A program made the position numbers and the translations under genes. A DNA stretch of 37,991 nt. It comes from Endozoicomonas atrinae (GTDB lineage Bacteria > Pseudomonadota > Gammaproteobacteria > Pseudomonadales > Endozoicomonadaceae). The DNA is taken from assembly GCF_001647025.1 (NCBI RefSeq), contig NZ_LUKQ02000032.1:1-37991 (forward strand), in the 5' to 3' direction. Under the pieces are notes generated by a model. It had not been told where the DNA came from and ran no database searches. It saw only the letters and a program-made list of their open reading frames with translations. Below are positions 25,896 to 33,023 of the stretch, one piece after another (the stretch's first letter is position 1; each line of letters begins with the position of its first letter).

Positions 25896-27172
25896 TACGA
25901 CAGACTCCGGTGAGGTATGTTGTTGGCCGGGCGAGCTGATGTTGTCTTTGTCTTGCGCTGGTAATCTTTCAGACCCTGCTTACCCCAGGCTTTGATAAAT
26001 TTCAGGAAGTCCGTCATGGCGCCAACCGGGCAGAGGGTTTTGCACCAGGGCCGGTAGATCATCAATGACGTCAGAATGATCACGAAGGTCAGGATGAACA
26101 GCTGGATTGAACCGGTCATGCCGAACATGATGCCAAAGGGTTCGTAGGCAATGGTTGCCGGATTTCGGAAATAGAGCCCGGCGGCCAGCACAGCCAGTAA
26201 AATGACTCTGGGCAGCCAGGTAAAAATACTGTGCTTTAGTGTCACCGTCGGTGGGTTGGTGATTTTTGCCAGGCACTGCTGAGTGGTTCCGAACGGGCAG
26301 ATCATATCGCAGTACAGGTTTTTGTTGGTGGTCAACAAGGTGACAACGGTCAGGACCAGCAGGATAAGTGGCGTATAATTACCCAGGCCGGAAATCCAGG
26401 TGCCGGAAATCAGAATCCCCAGTGTTGATGAAGAAAAGAGCGCAGAGGCGTAGAAACCAAACAGCACCAGGCTGGTAAGCATCAATCCCCATTCCATTTT
26501 CTTTCGCTGTGGGTGACGGGTTTTGCTGATCTGCCAAGCGGCAGCAAATGCCAGCAGGGCGACCAGATCCATCCAGCCAAAATACGACCATGGGCTTATG
26601 CTACCCACCAGACTTAAGTTCATTAGCTCCTGTCGCACCGGTTCGGCGGCCAGATTGGCACCCCGTAGAATGGCCGAGGAAGACAGGGTTGCGCCGCTGA
26701 TGGCATCCACTTGAAGGATGTTGTTAATGGACTGGCCGACCATCTGTTCAGGGAATTTAGCGGCGATGATTTTCTGCAGATAGGAGGCGGTCTCCCTGGA
26801 GGAGAGGATTGCCAGCTGCTTGATGATACCCTGATCATCAATCATCAGTGCAATATCCATTTTTCCGCCGTAGCCAACCCCTGACCCCTGACTGAGCCAT
26901 TGAGTATCCTGTCCTGCGTTGGTGGTTATCTTCAGCGTACTCTGGTCAGTGGTTACGATTTGGGCATTCTCAGGCAGTAAGTGGCTGAGCTGTTCCGTTT
27001 CCAGATTTGACAGGCGGGCCCCACCCAGTACCCAGGCAATGACCAGCAGGATGATTGACCCGATGACGGCCAGTTTTTCCGGCAGCTGCCTTATTTTCTG
27101 TCGTTTATTGTTGTTGGACTTGGTTTTACGGGTGTCCACTGCCCCATGACCTGCATGATGTTGTGATTTCAT
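25895..27172 (-). CDS. RdhC/PceC/NosR-like FMN-binding membrane flavoprotein
   Basis: 425 residues. TM1 is about 36-51. A periplasmic FMN-binding domain (about 55-190) carries the covalent flavinylation pattern DAISGATLS (156-164), with Ser164 the expected attachment residue where most relatives have Thr. About five further helices hold two cytoplasm-side CX3CP motifs, C288-DMI-C292-P and C377-KTL-C381-P. This matches the RdhC/PceC family of organohalide-respiration clusters and the related NosR/NirI proteins. With no nos genes here and rdhAB adjacent, the RdhC role is preferred: electron transfer across the membrane toward RdhAB, inferred. There is no ApbE flavin transferase in the window. 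Lys/His-rich N-terminus. Confidence 0.88.
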   Translation of the reverse strand: MKSQHHAGHGAVDTRKTKSNNNKRQKIRQLPEKLAVIGSIILLVIAWVLGGARLSNLETEQLSHLLPENAQIVTTDQSTLKITTNAGQDTQWLSQGSGVGYGGKMDIALMIDDQGIIKQLAILSSRETASYLQKIIAAKFPEQMVGQSINNILQVDAISGATLSSSAILRGANLAAEPVRQELMNLSLVGSISPWSYFGWMDLVALLAFAAAWQISKTRHPQRKKMEWGLMLTSLVLFGFYASALFSSSTLGILISGTWISGLGNYTPLILLVLTVVTLLTTNKNLYCDMICPFGTTQQCLAKITNPPTVTLKHSIFTWLPRVILLAVLAAGLYFRNPATIAYEPFGIMFGMTGSIQLFILTFVIILTSLMIYRPWCKTLCPVGAMTDFLKFIKAWGKQGLKDYQRKTKTTSARPANNIPHRSLS

Positions 27173-27180
27173 TGCATTTC

Positions 27181-27200
27181 AAAAGGGGCCCTGTGGCCCC
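27181..27200 (-). terminator. Attenuator-like hairpin inside the rdh operon
   Basis: On the minus strand GGGGCC-ACAG-GGCCCC is followed directly by TTTT, in the 36-base gap between rdhB1 and the flavoprotein gene, the largest gap in the block. The stem is short but all G-C. It could cause partial termination, giving more rdhAB than downstream mRNA. Confidence 0.5.
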
Positions 27201-27208
27201 GGTGATTG

Positions 27209-27526
27209 TCAGGATTGATTTGCGGCCGGCTTGTTGAGCACAAACAGTACTTTGAGCAATATGGCCCCACCCACAATCAGGCCAGTGCCAACAAAACCAA
27301 GGAAGTACCAGCCAGCATTGCCTTCATTTTCACCCAGCAGGGTAAAGGCGCCGGCGATGGTCAGCAGCAGGCTGAACCACCAGCCGCCGACCAGGGACCA
27401 TTTCCACCAGTTCATGGCCAGTTGAAAATGTTTTGCCCACTGACCTGCCCCGGCAAAGACCAGTACCTGAAGGGCACCAAGAAGCATCCAGAATGGTGGA
27501 TCCAGCAGTGTTGATTGAGGAAACAT
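27209..27526 (-). CDS. rdhB: Reductive dehalogenase membrane anchor (copy 1)
   Basis: 105-residue inner-membrane protein with three hydrophobic helices (about 12-30, 42-65, 75-97), the size and topology of RdhB/PceB anchors. The loop between helices 2 and 3 contains LLGENEGN, with Glu66-Asn67-Glu68 giving the E-x-E pattern I recall for RdhB proteins. Its ATG overlaps the rdhA1 stop (TGATG), with GGGAGG inside the rdhA1 3' end as ribosome site, so synthesis is coupled. The upstream in-frame extension to 27598 lies inside rdhA1 and is rejected. It is nearly the same as copy 2 over the first 95 residues. Confidence 0.88.
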   Translation of the reverse strand: MFPQSTLLDPPFWMLLGALQVLVFAGAGQWAKHFQLAMNWWKWSLVGGWWFSLLLTIAGAFTLLGENEGNAGWYFLGFVGTGLIVGGAILLKVLFVLNKPAANQS

Positions 27527-29055
27527 CAGAAGCCCTCCCAGTTGCCATCGTATTCCCAGGTTTTGGTGACCTTGAGGTAGTTTTCCGAACGCAGCCACTC
27601 CGGTGGTTCGTGGTAGCCGGCAAAATTACCGCCAGTCCAGTCAGGGTGATACGCTTCTGCTTCCGGGTAATAGAAGAAGTTGTGCTGCATGGCCAGCAAC
27701 GTTTTACGGGTGATGCCGGTAGGGTCCCTGGGGTCCATCTCTTTCACGATGGTGTGAATCCAGTTGTTTTTCCGTGTGTAAGGACATACGGCAATACAGA
27801 CACGACAACCCTTGCCGCTGTCGGTCGGGGCTGTACTCCAGAAGCGATAGCAACTGTCCTGATTGAACGCGAATTTTCTGAAACCACGAACCACGGAATC
27901 CGGTTTGCTGGCTTTGGAGATGGAGCCACTGGGGCAGGCATCCGCGCAGATTTTGCACTCTTCACAGAATGCCCGGACATGAGTGTTAATTGGCTTATCC
28001 GGCTCAAGGTCCAGGTTGGTAATCACTGCCGCCAGTCGTATATTTGGACCAAGTTCCGGTGTGATCAGGACACCGTTGCGAGCGGATTCGCCCATGCCTG
28101 CCTGAATCGCGATGGGCGGTAATACCGTTTCATAATCACCACCCGGCCATTGTGGTCTGGCCGCATAACCCAGCTCTCCTAACCAGGCTGCAAGCAGGCC
28201 AGAAGCGGTTTTGGCTCGGAAATAGCCGTCGTAGGAGGTGGAGTAACCGGCGGCGGCATACATTGGGTCCCAGTTCATGGGCACACCAAAGACGATGATG
28301 TTTTTCCAGTGTTTTGGAATATCCTCACCCCAGTTGCGGTTACCACCTTTCATGCGCATCATGTTTTTGAAGACAAATGCCGGGTCCAGTTTGGTAATAC
28401 CGACGATGCTGGCACCAAAGGTGAAAACCATTTTTTTAACCAGCTTTGAGGCGTGAGCCGGAGACTGGAACTCGGCGGGTTCACCCTGTACCCATTTGAA
28501 ATCGTCAATATCGGGATGGTCCACCGGCTTGGGTGGGAAATTGGATTGATCCAGACCTTTTAGCCAGGAGCGACCATTGGCCCAGGCCAGGGCAAAACGA
28601 TCACGGTGCTTCTCCCTGTGCTGGGCACGACGGTTCTGTTCAACAAATGCCTGCAGCATTTCCGGCCAGCGGTCCGGATGACGGGCGTAGTATTTTTTGA
28701 CCTGTTCATCTTCCAGAGTTTCCCAGCCATTGTTGGGGTCCCAGCCATCCTGAATGGCTTTGCCAATGACTGGGAAGCGGTTGAACAGGTAGTCTTCCCA
28801 TTCCGGGCGTTCGATAGGGCCCACAACCTCCAGGGTCGGAGCATGATCTACCTCAAACGGTTTGCGGTTAAAGAACATATCTTTACCCGCTTCGGTTCTG
28901 CCCCAGCCAACATTGGCATCAGGGTCCCGTCCCAGAACAAAGCCTGCACCGGCGGCAGCACCAATGGTGGTACCTGCAGCTGCCAGTCCCCCCAGTTTAA
29001 GAAAATTACGGCGGGAAGTGACGGCTGCACCTTCACCGTTGACTTGATTAGACAC
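27526..29055 (-). CDS. rdhA: Reductive dehalogenase catalytic subunit (copy 1)
   Basis: Corrinoid and Fe-S enzyme that removes halogen from organohalides, exported folded by Tat. The twin-arginine motif SRRNFLK (14-20) is followed by a long Gly/Ala h-region. The C-terminal ferredoxin-like part has CEECKICADACP (Cys364, 367, 370, 374) and Cys402 with CRVCIAVCP (Cys417, 420, 424), for two 4Fe-4S clusters. Tyr271 in AAGYSTSY is a candidate proton donor. No DHxxG corrinoid motif, as in other RdhA. GTG 29055 with GGAG at six bases is chosen over TTG 29076; it lies one base after the TPR stop. 509 residues, respiratory type. It differs from copy 2 mostly near 155-185 and at the N-terminus. Confidence 0.92.
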   Translation of the reverse strand: MSNQVNGEGAAVTSRRNFLKLGGLAAAGTTIGAAAGAGFVLGRDPDANVGWGRTEAGKDMFFNRKPFEVDHAPTLEVVGPIERPEWEDYLFNRFPVIGKAIQDGWDPNNGWETLEDEQVKKYYARHPDRWPEMLQAFVEQNRRAQHREKHRDRFALAWANGRSWLKGLDQSNFPPKPVDHPDIDDFKWVQGEPAEFQSPAHASKLVKKMVFTFGASIVGITKLDPAFVFKNMMRMKGGNRNWGEDIPKHWKNIIVFGVPMNWDPMYAAAGYSTSYDGYFRAKTASGLLAAWLGELGYAARPQWPGGDYETVLPPIAIQAGMGESARNGVLITPELGPNIRLAAVITNLDLEPDKPINTHVRAFCEECKICADACPSGSISKASKPDSVVRGFRKFAFNQDSCYRFWSTAPTDSGKGCRVCIAVCPYTRKNNWIHTIVKEMDPRDPTGITRKTLLAMQHNFFYYPEAEAYHPDWTGGNFAGYHEPPEWLRSENYLKVTKTWEYDGNWEGF

Positions 29056-29056
29056 A

Positions 29057-30175
29057 TTAAACTCCGGTTGTGACAAAAGTAATCGGTTCAGCGTGTTCAG
29101 AGCGAATGACTTTCAGCTCTTGATGAAAATGGTGAAGGTAATGATCGGACAGTGTCGTCAGTTTCTGGAAAACGAGTTCTGCATCTGACCAGTGTTGCAA
29201 GTGATAGTGGGCAAGAAACAGGTGCTCAAGACACCAGTGATCGTTGTCATCAATACTCAGCAGTACCTCCAGGTCGTCAAGGAGGGGCTGCCACTGTCCC
29301 AAAGCAGCGAGGGATTTCGCCCGGAAGTGCAGGACATCAAAGCTGCTTTCGGCGATCTCCAGATAGGCCGAAAACTGGTCAACAGCGGTTTCATGATCTT
29401 CTTTCACCGCTGAATACAGACCGTGCAGTCGATAAAGTTCCGGTGAAGCAATCTGATGTGCTTCAGCCCGCTCCAGCCAGATACCGACATTGTCCAGATC
29501 ATTCAGTGCCATATAAGCACTTAAGGCAGTGATGTAGGCGGGTGTAATGGTCTGGTTGCGTTGAAAAACCGCTTCACACTGACTGGCTGCCAGCTCAAAC
29601 TCACTTTGCTGGTAATAACAACCGGCAAGATTTTGATAACCGCCAACAAAGTCCGGCGCCAGCTCGGTGCAGGTTTTAAAGGATTCTGTCGCCTGCTCCA
29701 TGTTTCCTGCCAGTAACAGACAGAAACCTCGATGGTAAAAGGCCAGATGGTTATCGGGGTTCAGTTCACAGGCGTTGTTGAGGCTGTCCAGAGCCTGTTC
29801 CTGCTCACCCATTTGCTGGAAGATGAGACCACGTTTCAATGCAATCTCGTCGTCCGGTATTTTTGACTGAGCATGATTAATCACAATCAGTGCAACCTGG
29901 CTCAGCTGTACCTGCATTAACAGGTTGAACAGCGCTCTCAGTTCATCCGGAGAAAACCGCTCCCTGCCCATCAGTTCACTGATGACCGATGCAACCGTTT
30001 CATGCTCCAGCCAGTCCTTATGGCGCGGGTCCTCTTTCTGGGAGAGGTTACTGAACTGACTGGAGAGAAAGTTAAGTCGGGTTTCCAGTCGCTCCTGAAG
30101 CTCTGGCTCTGAAATAAACGGGTGTGTTTGCTGCTGAAGCTGTTGGAACAGCTCCAGCCATTTTTGAGAAATCAT
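29057..30175 (-). CDS. TPR-repeat protein embedded between the two rdhAB pairs
   Basis: About 372 residues. Tetratricopeptide-like helical repeats run from about 110 to 345, for example ALKRGLIFQQMGEQEQALDS, NHLAFYHRGFCLLLAGNMEQ and GGYQNLAGCYYQQSEFELAA. The first 100 residues are helical with a coiled-coil flavour (ELQERLETRLNFLSSQFSNL). No signal peptide or membrane helix, so it is probably cytoplasmic. ATG 30175 overlaps the rdhB2 stop (ATGA); the frame stays open to TTG 30193. I know of no such gene as a standard Rdh accessory. A scaffold or chaperone for RdhA folding before Tat export is a reasonable hypothesis. Confidence 0.85.
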   Translation of the reverse strand: MISQKWLELFQQLQQQTHPFISEPELQERLETRLNFLSSQFSNLSQKEDPRHKDWLEHETVASVISELMGRERFSPDELRALFNLLMQVQLSQVALIVINHAQSKIPDDEIALKRGLIFQQMGEQEQALDSLNNACELNPDNHLAFYHRGFCLLLAGNMEQATESFKTCTELAPDFVGGYQNLAGCYYQQSEFELAASQCEAVFQRNQTITPAYITALSAYMALNDLDNVGIWLERAEAHQIASPELYRLHGLYSAVKEDHETAVDQFSAYLEIAESSFDVLHFRAKSLAALGQWQPLLDDLEVLLSIDDNDHWCLEHLFLAHYHLQHWSDAELVFQKLTTLSDHYLHHFHQELKVIRSEHAEPITFVTTGV

Positions 30176-30642
30176 GGGCATACTTGGTGGCAATTTCGCC
30201 AGAGCGATAAAATGTTGCCCATCATAAGGATCAGCAGTCTGCTTAAAAGGTCAGAAAATACCGGAAAAAGGTAGAAAAATGCCCTTGGGGTGGATTTTTG
30301 ATCCAGGTCAGTAATTACTGATCTGTAATAAAGAGGTGAGTATGCGTTACGGAGTTTTAAGATGAGCTGCAGGAGTATTACACCCGCAATGATCAGTCCG
30401 GTACCGACAAAACCAAGGAAGTACCAGCCAGCATTGCCTTCATTTTCTCCCAACAGGGTGAAAGCGCCGGCAACGGTCAGGGCAAAGCTGAACCACCAGC
30501 CACCGGCCAGGGCCCACTTCCACCAGTTCATGTTCAGGCGGTAATGTTTTGCCCATTCATTGGCGCCAGCAAATACCAGCACCTGTATTGCACCCAGTAC
30601 CATCCAGAAAAGAGGGTCAAGCAGTGTGGATTGTGGAAACAT
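30172..30642 (-). CDS. rdhB: Reductive dehalogenase membrane anchor (copy 2), C-terminally extended
   Basis: The first 95 residues parallel copy 1: start MFPQSTLLDP, three membrane helices, and LLGENEGNAGWYFLGFVGTG with the Glu66/Glu68 E-x-E loop. It then continues for about 55 residues not present in copy 1 (LRNAYSPLYYRSVITDLDQK...), ending with a fourth hydrophobic stretch (FSDLLSRLLILMMGNILSLW). RdhB anchors are usually about 90-110 residues, so the 156-residue length is odd. Loss of the ancestral stop with read-through into spacer is one explanation. The ATG follows the rdhA2 TAA directly, and the stop overlaps the TPR start. Confidence 0.85.
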   Translation of the reverse strand: MFPQSTLLDPLFWMVLGAIQVLVFAGANEWAKHYRLNMNWWKWALAGGWWFSFALTVAGAFTLLGENEGNAGWYFLGFVGTGLIIAGVILLQLILKLRNAYSPLYYRSVITDLDQKSTPRAFFYLFPVFSDLLSRLLILMMGNILSLWRNCHQVCP

Positions 30643-32169
30643 TTAGAAACCCTCCCAATTGCCGTCGTATTCCCAGGTTTTTTCTACATCCAGATAGTTT
30701 TCGGTGCGCAGCCATTCCGGTGGTTCGTGGTAACCGGCAAAATTACCGCCGGTCCAGTCAGGGTGGTAGGCCTCCGCTTCCGGGTAGTAGAAGAAGTTGT
30801 GCTGCATGGCCTGCAGTGCTTTACGAGTGATTCCGGATGGGTCCCTGGGGTCCATCTCTTTCACCACGGTGTGAATCCAGTTGTTTTTCCGAGTGTACGG
30901 GCATACGGCGATGCATATGCGACAGCCCTTACCATTATCGGTGGGCGCGGTACTCCAGAAACGGAAGCAGCTGTCCTGATTGAACTTGAATTTTTTATAG
31001 CCACGGACAACATCGTCAGGCTTGTCCGCCTGAGAGATGGATCCACTTGGGCAGGCATCTGCACAGATTTTGCACTCTTCACAGAACTCCCGCATGTGCA
31101 GATTTACCGGCTTGTCAGGCTCAAGATCGAGGTTGGTAATCACTGCCGCCAGACGGATGTTCGGGCCAAGCTCTGGTGTCATCAGACAGCCGTTTCGAGA
31201 GGCCTCGCCCATGCCGGCCTGAATGGCAATGGGTGGCAAAATGACTTCATAGTCACGACCAGGCCATTGTGGGCGCCCGGCATAACCCAGTTCACCCAGC
31301 CAGGCTGTCATCAGGCCGGTTGCCATGCGAGCCCGGAAATAAGCGTCATAAGACGTGGAATAGCCAGCAGCGGCATACATTGGGTCCCAGTTCATGGGAG
31401 CGCCGAAGACAATGATGTTTTTCCAGTGCTTGGGCACTTCGTCGCCCCAGTTCCGGTTACTGCCCCCCATGCGCATCATGTTTTTAAAGACGAAACTGTG
31501 ATCCAGTTTGGTGATACCGACAATACTCATGCCAAACTTGAAGGCCATCTGTTTGACCAGTTTTGAAGCGTGGGCGGGTGACTTGAATTTTGCCGGTTCT
31601 CCCTTAACCCACTTGAAGTCATCAACATCCGGGTGTTCATAGGGAACCGGAGGGAAGTTGGCGGTCATCAACCCTTTGTCGTAGGCATTGCCATAGGCCC
31701 AGGCCAGAGCGAAGCGATCTCTGTGTTTTTCCCGGTGCTGGCTTCGGCGGTCCATTTCCACAAAGGCCTGTAACATTTCCGGCCAGCGATCAGGATGCCG
31801 TGAATAATATTCCCGAACCCGCTCATCCTCGATGGTTTCCCAGCCGTTATTCGGGTTCCAGCCATCCATAATGGCCTGACCAATAACCGGGTAACGGTTG
31901 AACAGGAAATCACTCCATTCAGGCCGTTCTACCGGACCAACGATTTCCAGTGTCGGCGCATGGTCCACTTCAAAGGGCTTGCGGTTAAAGAACATGTCTT
32001 TACCCGCTTCGGTTCGGCCCCAGCCGACATTGGCATCAGGATCCCGCCCCAGTACAAAACCTGCGCCTGCTGCTGCACCCAGTGTGGTGCCTGCTGCGGC
32101 CAGTCCCCCAAATTTAAGAAAGTCTCTTCGTGATGTGTTGAAGCCATCACGCGTGCTGCTGTCAGTCAC
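30643..32169 (-). CDS. rdhA: Reductive dehalogenase catalytic subunit (copy 2, operon-leading)
   Basis: 508 residues with the same architecture as copy 1. Tat motif SRRDFLK (13-19). Fe-S motifs CEECKICADACP (Cys363, 366, 369, 373) and Cys401 with CRICIAVCP (Cys416, 419, 423). Tyr270 lies in AAGYSTSYD, and the Arg-bearing segment ASRNGCLMTPELGPNIRLAA is shared. By eye more than three quarters of positions are identical to copy 1, and about seven in eight over the last 160 residues. The stretch near 162-186 (YGNAYDKGLMTANF) differs clearly. GTG start with GGAG five bases upstream. First gene of the operon after a 194-base gap, hence the likely promoter-proximal dehalogenase. Confidence 0.93.
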   Translation of the reverse strand: MTDSSTRDGFNTSRRDFLKFGGLAAAGTTLGAAAGAGFVLGRDPDANVGWGRTEAGKDMFFNRKPFEVDHAPTLEIVGPVERPEWSDFLFNRYPVIGQAIMDGWNPNNGWETIEDERVREYYSRHPDRWPEMLQAFVEMDRRSQHREKHRDRFALAWAYGNAYDKGLMTANFPPVPYEHPDVDDFKWVKGEPAKFKSPAHASKLVKQMAFKFGMSIVGITKLDHSFVFKNMMRMGGSNRNWGDEVPKHWKNIIVFGAPMNWDPMYAAAGYSTSYDAYFRARMATGLMTAWLGELGYAGRPQWPGRDYEVILPPIAIQAGMGEASRNGCLMTPELGPNIRLAAVITNLDLEPDKPVNLHMREFCEECKICADACPSGSISQADKPDDVVRGYKKFKFNQDSCFRFWSTAPTDNGKGCRICIAVCPYTRKNNWIHTVVKEMDPRDPSGITRKALQAMQHNFFYYPEAEAYHPDWTGGNFAGYHEPPEWLRTENYLDVEKTWEYDGNWEGF

Positions 32170-32235
32170 GGCTACTCCATAAGTCCGGTATTATTGCGGT
32201 TATTAAAATGAGATGCAGTGTACGTAGTAGGTATT

Positions 32236-32275
32236 CATCTGAAATGGTCAGATGATTCCCTTTGATGATCATTTC
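32236..32275. promoter_or_regulatory. Nested inverted repeats upstream of rdhA2 (candidate operator)
   Basis: CATCTGA-aatgg-TCAGATG (32236-32254) is a perfect 7-base dyad. It overlaps a wider one, GAAATGGTCA (32241-32250) and TGATCATTTC (32266-32275), with one mismatch. They lie 67-106 bases before the rdhA2 start, where promoter control would act. Binding by one of the AraC regulators is speculative; AraC proteins more often use direct repeats. Confidence 0.4.
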
Positions 32276-32315
32276 GGGACGTTCGACAAGATAATTGACA
32301 GGTGTCATATAAGTT

Positions 32316-32340
32316 GGCGGCCAGCTGAGGCTGGTCCGCC
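32316..32340 (-). terminator. Hairpin downstream of the beta-barrel gene
   Basis: GGCGGCCAGC-TGAG-GCTGGTCCGCC forms a GC-rich 10-base-pair stem with one bulge, 23 bases past the stop of the outer-membrane protein gene. There is no U-run on the minus strand. It probably limits read-through into the rdh operon, suggesting rdhA2 has its own promoter. Confidence 0.5.
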
Positions 32341-32363
32341 GGGTTGGGTTCAGTCAGAGTTTG

Positions 32364-33023
32364 TTAGAACTTAACGCTGCCCCCCAGCACAAAAGCACTG
32401 GTTTCTCCATCCTTCTGGTCACGGTATTCAATATATGGCTGAAATCCTTTTCTGTTCCATGCGATCTGAAACTCATGATCAGTTGAGTTTACTTCCCATA
32501 ATTTCGCATGATTGTACTGGAGCGTGGCCGGAAGGTTTGACAGTTTGTAAATGAGGTAGGTATTGGTGTAGACATCGTCGTCTTTAGTGCCCGTCTTATC
32601 AATATGAAAGCGGGTACGATGTTTAAAGGAAAGCTGATTGTTAAAAAAATACCCGGCTTTTACCAGAGGACGCGCTGAAACAAGTTCTCCCTCCAGCATG
32701 GTATGATGGTAACCGGCAGCGACCCAGAATTTATCGGTGAGATTGTATTCCTGTTCCAGGCCAACGGTGACAAATGGACTATTGCTTTTTCGGCCTTCAA
32801 CAACCTCGCCTACGACAATACCATCGAATCGGCCAAACAGCCTCATCCGTCCACGGTCAATGTTATTCACCAGGAAGTGATTAAACTCAAGCATCATGCT
32901 TGCGTCGGTACCATTCATTTCAGGATCGTCATGAAACTGAATATTACCGGTTACCAGGCTGAAGTCTGCCAGAGAAAAGAGGGGTGCTGTGGTCAGTAAT
33001 GCCGCCAGAAGAAAACGCTTCAC
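32364..33023 (-). CDS. Outer-membrane beta-barrel protein, unknown specificity
   Basis: 219 residues with a cleaved signal peptide (MKRFLLAALLTTAPLFSLA) and alternating-hydrophobicity strands through the rest (SMMLEFNHFLVNNIDRGRMR; PFVTVGLEQEYNLTDKFWVA). It ends in Phe (GGSVKF), the usual recognition signature for outer-membrane insertion. Size suggests about 10-12 strands. I cannot assign a porin family; resemblance to small channel proteins is only general. GTG start with AGGGA upstream. Located between the AraC gene (divergent) and rdhA2 (same strand), so a role in halogenated-substrate entry is possible but unproven. Confidence 0.75.
   Translation of the reverse strand: MKRFLLAALLTTAPLFSLADFSLVTGNIQFHDDPEMNGTDASMMLEFNHFLVNNIDRGRMRLFGRFDGIVVGEVVEGRKSNSPFVTVGLEQEYNLTDKFWVAAGYHHTMLEGELVSARPLVKAGYFFNNQLSFKHRTRFHIDKTGTKDDDVYTNTYLIYKLSNLPATLQYNHAKLWEVNSTDHEFQIAWNRKGFQPYIEYRDQKDGETSAFVLGGSVKF

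Noticed and set aside
25895-27172. Flavoprotein as nitrous-oxide regulator NosR
   Set aside because: No nosZ, nosD or other denitrification gene is near, and it lies inside the rdh operon. RdhC is the better family member.
27527-27598. 24-codon N-terminal extension of rdhB1
   Set aside because: The extension lies within rdhA1. Copy 2 starts at the equivalent MFPQS, and a GGGAGG site precedes that ATG.
30544-31566. 340-codon plus-strand frame opposite rdhA2
   Set aside because: It mirrors the reading frame of a clearly real RdhA on the other strand and has no domain or ribosome site. A similar antisense frame lies opposite rdhA1 (27433-28122), as expected from shared codon use.
27526-32169. 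RdhA proteins as epoxyqueuosine reductase (QueG)
   Set aside because: QueG shares the corrinoid/Fe-S fold but is cytosolic, shorter, and has no Tat signal or RdhB partner. Both proteins here have Tat signals and adjacent anchors.
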